Both the position numbers and the translations under genes were made by a program. A stretch of 62,000 nucleotides of DNA. Source: Acanthaster planci. Taxonomy: Eukaryota; Echinodermata; Asteroidea; Valvatida; Acanthasteridae. Shown here piece after piece: positions 38,401-41,400 of this stretch (position 1 is the first letter of the stretch; the number at the start of each line of letters is the position of its first letter). Under the pieces are notes generated by a model that made no database searches, was not told the origin of the DNA, and worked only from the letters and a program-made list of their open reading frames with translations. The stretch is taken from positions 1,508,159 through 1,570,158 of the forward strand of contig NW_019091365.1 of the NCBI RefSeq assembly GCF_001949145.1. The letters are read 5' to 3'.

Positions 38401-41400
38401 CATCGAACGGCCTGTTACACCAGTACCAACGTATGTAAATTATGCGTCAGAGCCAGCGTACTTGTGGTTCATGCATGTATATATGTAAAACTGGGGATAT
38501 ATACCATGAATTTCAACATTTCCGGAAAGGTTATAATGACAGACCTCGGTTTCAATAATGAACATTTATGTTCACTTGCTGTACGTTTGTGTTTGTCTTT
38601 CCTTCCCAAGTCACTGAATTCATACGCTTGCAAGGCCATAAGATCATGTGGGTAAATGGAATCGGTGCTGAGTTAGATGGATATGCATCTAACGCGTCTG
38701 GTCGGAAAAGAAAACTATCAGCAAATCTAAAACCGTCACACTTTTTCTACCTCTGCCCACTTTTGAAAATTTCAGGAAAACTTGGAATTCTTTGTTTCAA
38801 GCTTTCAAAACTGTACCAAATGTAAACAAACCACTGCTTACAAAGACAGCCTTACATAAAAATCTCTAGTTTTAACCACTCTGGTACTATTTCTCAATTC
38901 TATTTTCCCAAAAGATGTCAGGAAAAGGCCTTACCTTACCATGAAAATATTTTGGGGCAGGCATTTTTATTTCCAAAAAGAAAAATAAAACATAAATTTT
39001 ATGAAATGAAGCAGCTGCTTGCTAGGCACGAATTCTCATGGCCCTCATTATGTATGTAAATGGCCCTAAAATGGCACATGTGCAGTTAATAATTTCCCTC
39101 TGAAACATACATGGGGTGTAGATGGCACAAAATGCCAAAAGAAGGGAGTTTGCCGCAGAGTTATGGAGTGGCGAGGGTAGGGGGCAATTTCTCAAGGTTG
39201 TCAAGAGAGTGTCAGGATGTGACCGGTGTGAGCTGTGTCAAGGATGAAGATGGTAACATCCTGATAGTGAAGGTGCGCAGGAGGTACAGAGGAGATAAAT
39301 GGAGTTGCTGCTCAATGTGGAGAACGAGTGGGACAGGGAGATGGCGAGTAAAGTGGTGGAAGGCCTGCATGGCCTTATTGAGGAGTGGGAGGTGATTGAG
39401 GCACTGAAACACTTAGTCCGGGAAAGCTGCTGGTCCATCTGAAGTAGTTAGGGGGAGTTAGGGGAATAGTGGGATGATAAAGAACTCAGCTGATGTTGGT
39501 ATCAGTGGAAGACAGCCTTGTGCAATTCCATTCTGGAGCAAGGTTGTATTCCTACAAAGTGGCAGAGCAGCACCTTACTCCCCCGTTCAAGGGCGAGGGT
39601 GATCTGTTGCAGTGCAGTTCTTTCAGGGACATCAAGCCCTTGGAGCAGGCAATAAAGGTGTTGGAGAGGATATTTTCAGAATTATATATTTTTTTTTCAC
39701 CACCTACGTCTGAGAAAAGTAGGTGGCGATTGATGAGATGCAGCTCGGATTTATGCCAGGCAGAGGAACCACCAATGCCATTTTCATTGTTCAACAGGTA
39801 GCGGCAGGAAACATTTCAGGCCAAGAAGGAAAAGCTCTAACGTGGGTTTGTGAGCCTTGAGAAGGATTTTGATCAGGTGCCAAGGGAAGTTGTGAGATGG
39901 GCCTTGAGGAAGTGGGGTGTTGAGGAATGGCTGGTGAGGGCAGTGATGATGCTGTACACAGGAGCAAGCACGGCAGTGAGGACACTTGCAGGGGATAGTA
40001 GGAGTTTTGAGGTGAAGGTTGGTGTACACCAGGGTTCAGTACCGAGTCTTTTGCTGTTTGCAATTGTGATAGATGTGGTGTCGAATGAGATGCGAGGCGG
40101 GCTGCCCTGAGAATTGGTGTAAATACTGATGACTTGGTTCTTATAGCAGAGATAAGAGAGCAGTTACAGGTAGTAAAGATGTCCGTGTGGAAAGCGTGTC
40201 TGTCTTCCAAACGTCTAAAGGTCAATGCTGGGAAGACCAAGGTGATGGGTAGTGAAGTCAATGGTGAGCAGGAGATGAGCTCTGGTGCATGGCCGTGTGG
40301 TGTGTGTGGAAAAGGTGTAGCTGCCAACTCTATCCAGTGTACAGCATGCCACAGGTGGGTTCACAAGCATTGCAGTGGTGTGAAGAGTTGTCTCTGGGCC
40401 GCTTGCACCACATTCACTTGTAGGAGATGTCAGGGCGGTGGCCAACAAGTGGAGGGGAGGGAAGCAGGTCTGGTGGTCTGCCGTGACAAGTACAATGTGG
40501 TGGAGTCGTTTTGCTACCCAGGTGATATGCTAAATGCAGAAGGGGGTGGAGATGCTGCAGTGGAGTGGATGGAAGTTCGGGGAGCTGACCCTGTTTCTAA
40601 CATCCAGGGCACTGTCCCTGAAGATGAAGGGTCAGGTATACTCCACCTGTGTCCGGCCCTGTATGCTGCATGGCTGCAAGACTTGGCCTGCAAGGGTGGG
40701 GCATGTCCAGCAGCTGGAACGAGCAAAAATGAAAATGATCAGGTGGATGTATGGGGTATCTTTGGCTGACAAGCTGTCAAATGAGGAGTTGTGGAGAGTG
40801 GCTGCGGAGGGGATCAGCACTGTGCTGATGAGGAGGGTTAGGCTGAGGCTAGTTTGGTCATATAGAGAGGATGGACCATTCCAACTAGGTCAAGGGGTGT
40901 ACCAAAGTAGTTGTGGGTGGGACAACACCCGCTGGCCAACCTTGTAAGACGTAGCAGAGCTCCGTATCACATGCAACTTTGTGGTGTCAATGTAAGGGAT
41001 GCAGTAGACAGTGCCAAGTGGAGGAGAACCATAGCAAGAAAGCAGGCCAACCCAGAACCGACTGGATAACGGCCTTTAAACTAAAGATAATGATAATGAT
41101 TGTTACTAAGTTTGTTATAACAGCAATTAACACAAGTTTTTTTATGGAGTTTGTAAATTCATGTACATGTACTTCTGAAATTAATTTCTGGCTACAGTGC
41201 AGTTACGTACACTGAGCTAAAACATGCCATGAACACTGACGTGTGCTTATACACATACCCCACTGCTAGTAAGACGTGCTGAATTGTAGAGTCCACTGAT
41301 CGTAAATGATGACACACCTGTAATTTCATTTAATGTACAGGCTGCATATGGGCCAGAGGGATCAGAAACTACCATGGTGCAGGAGAATGTGGCTCTAGCA

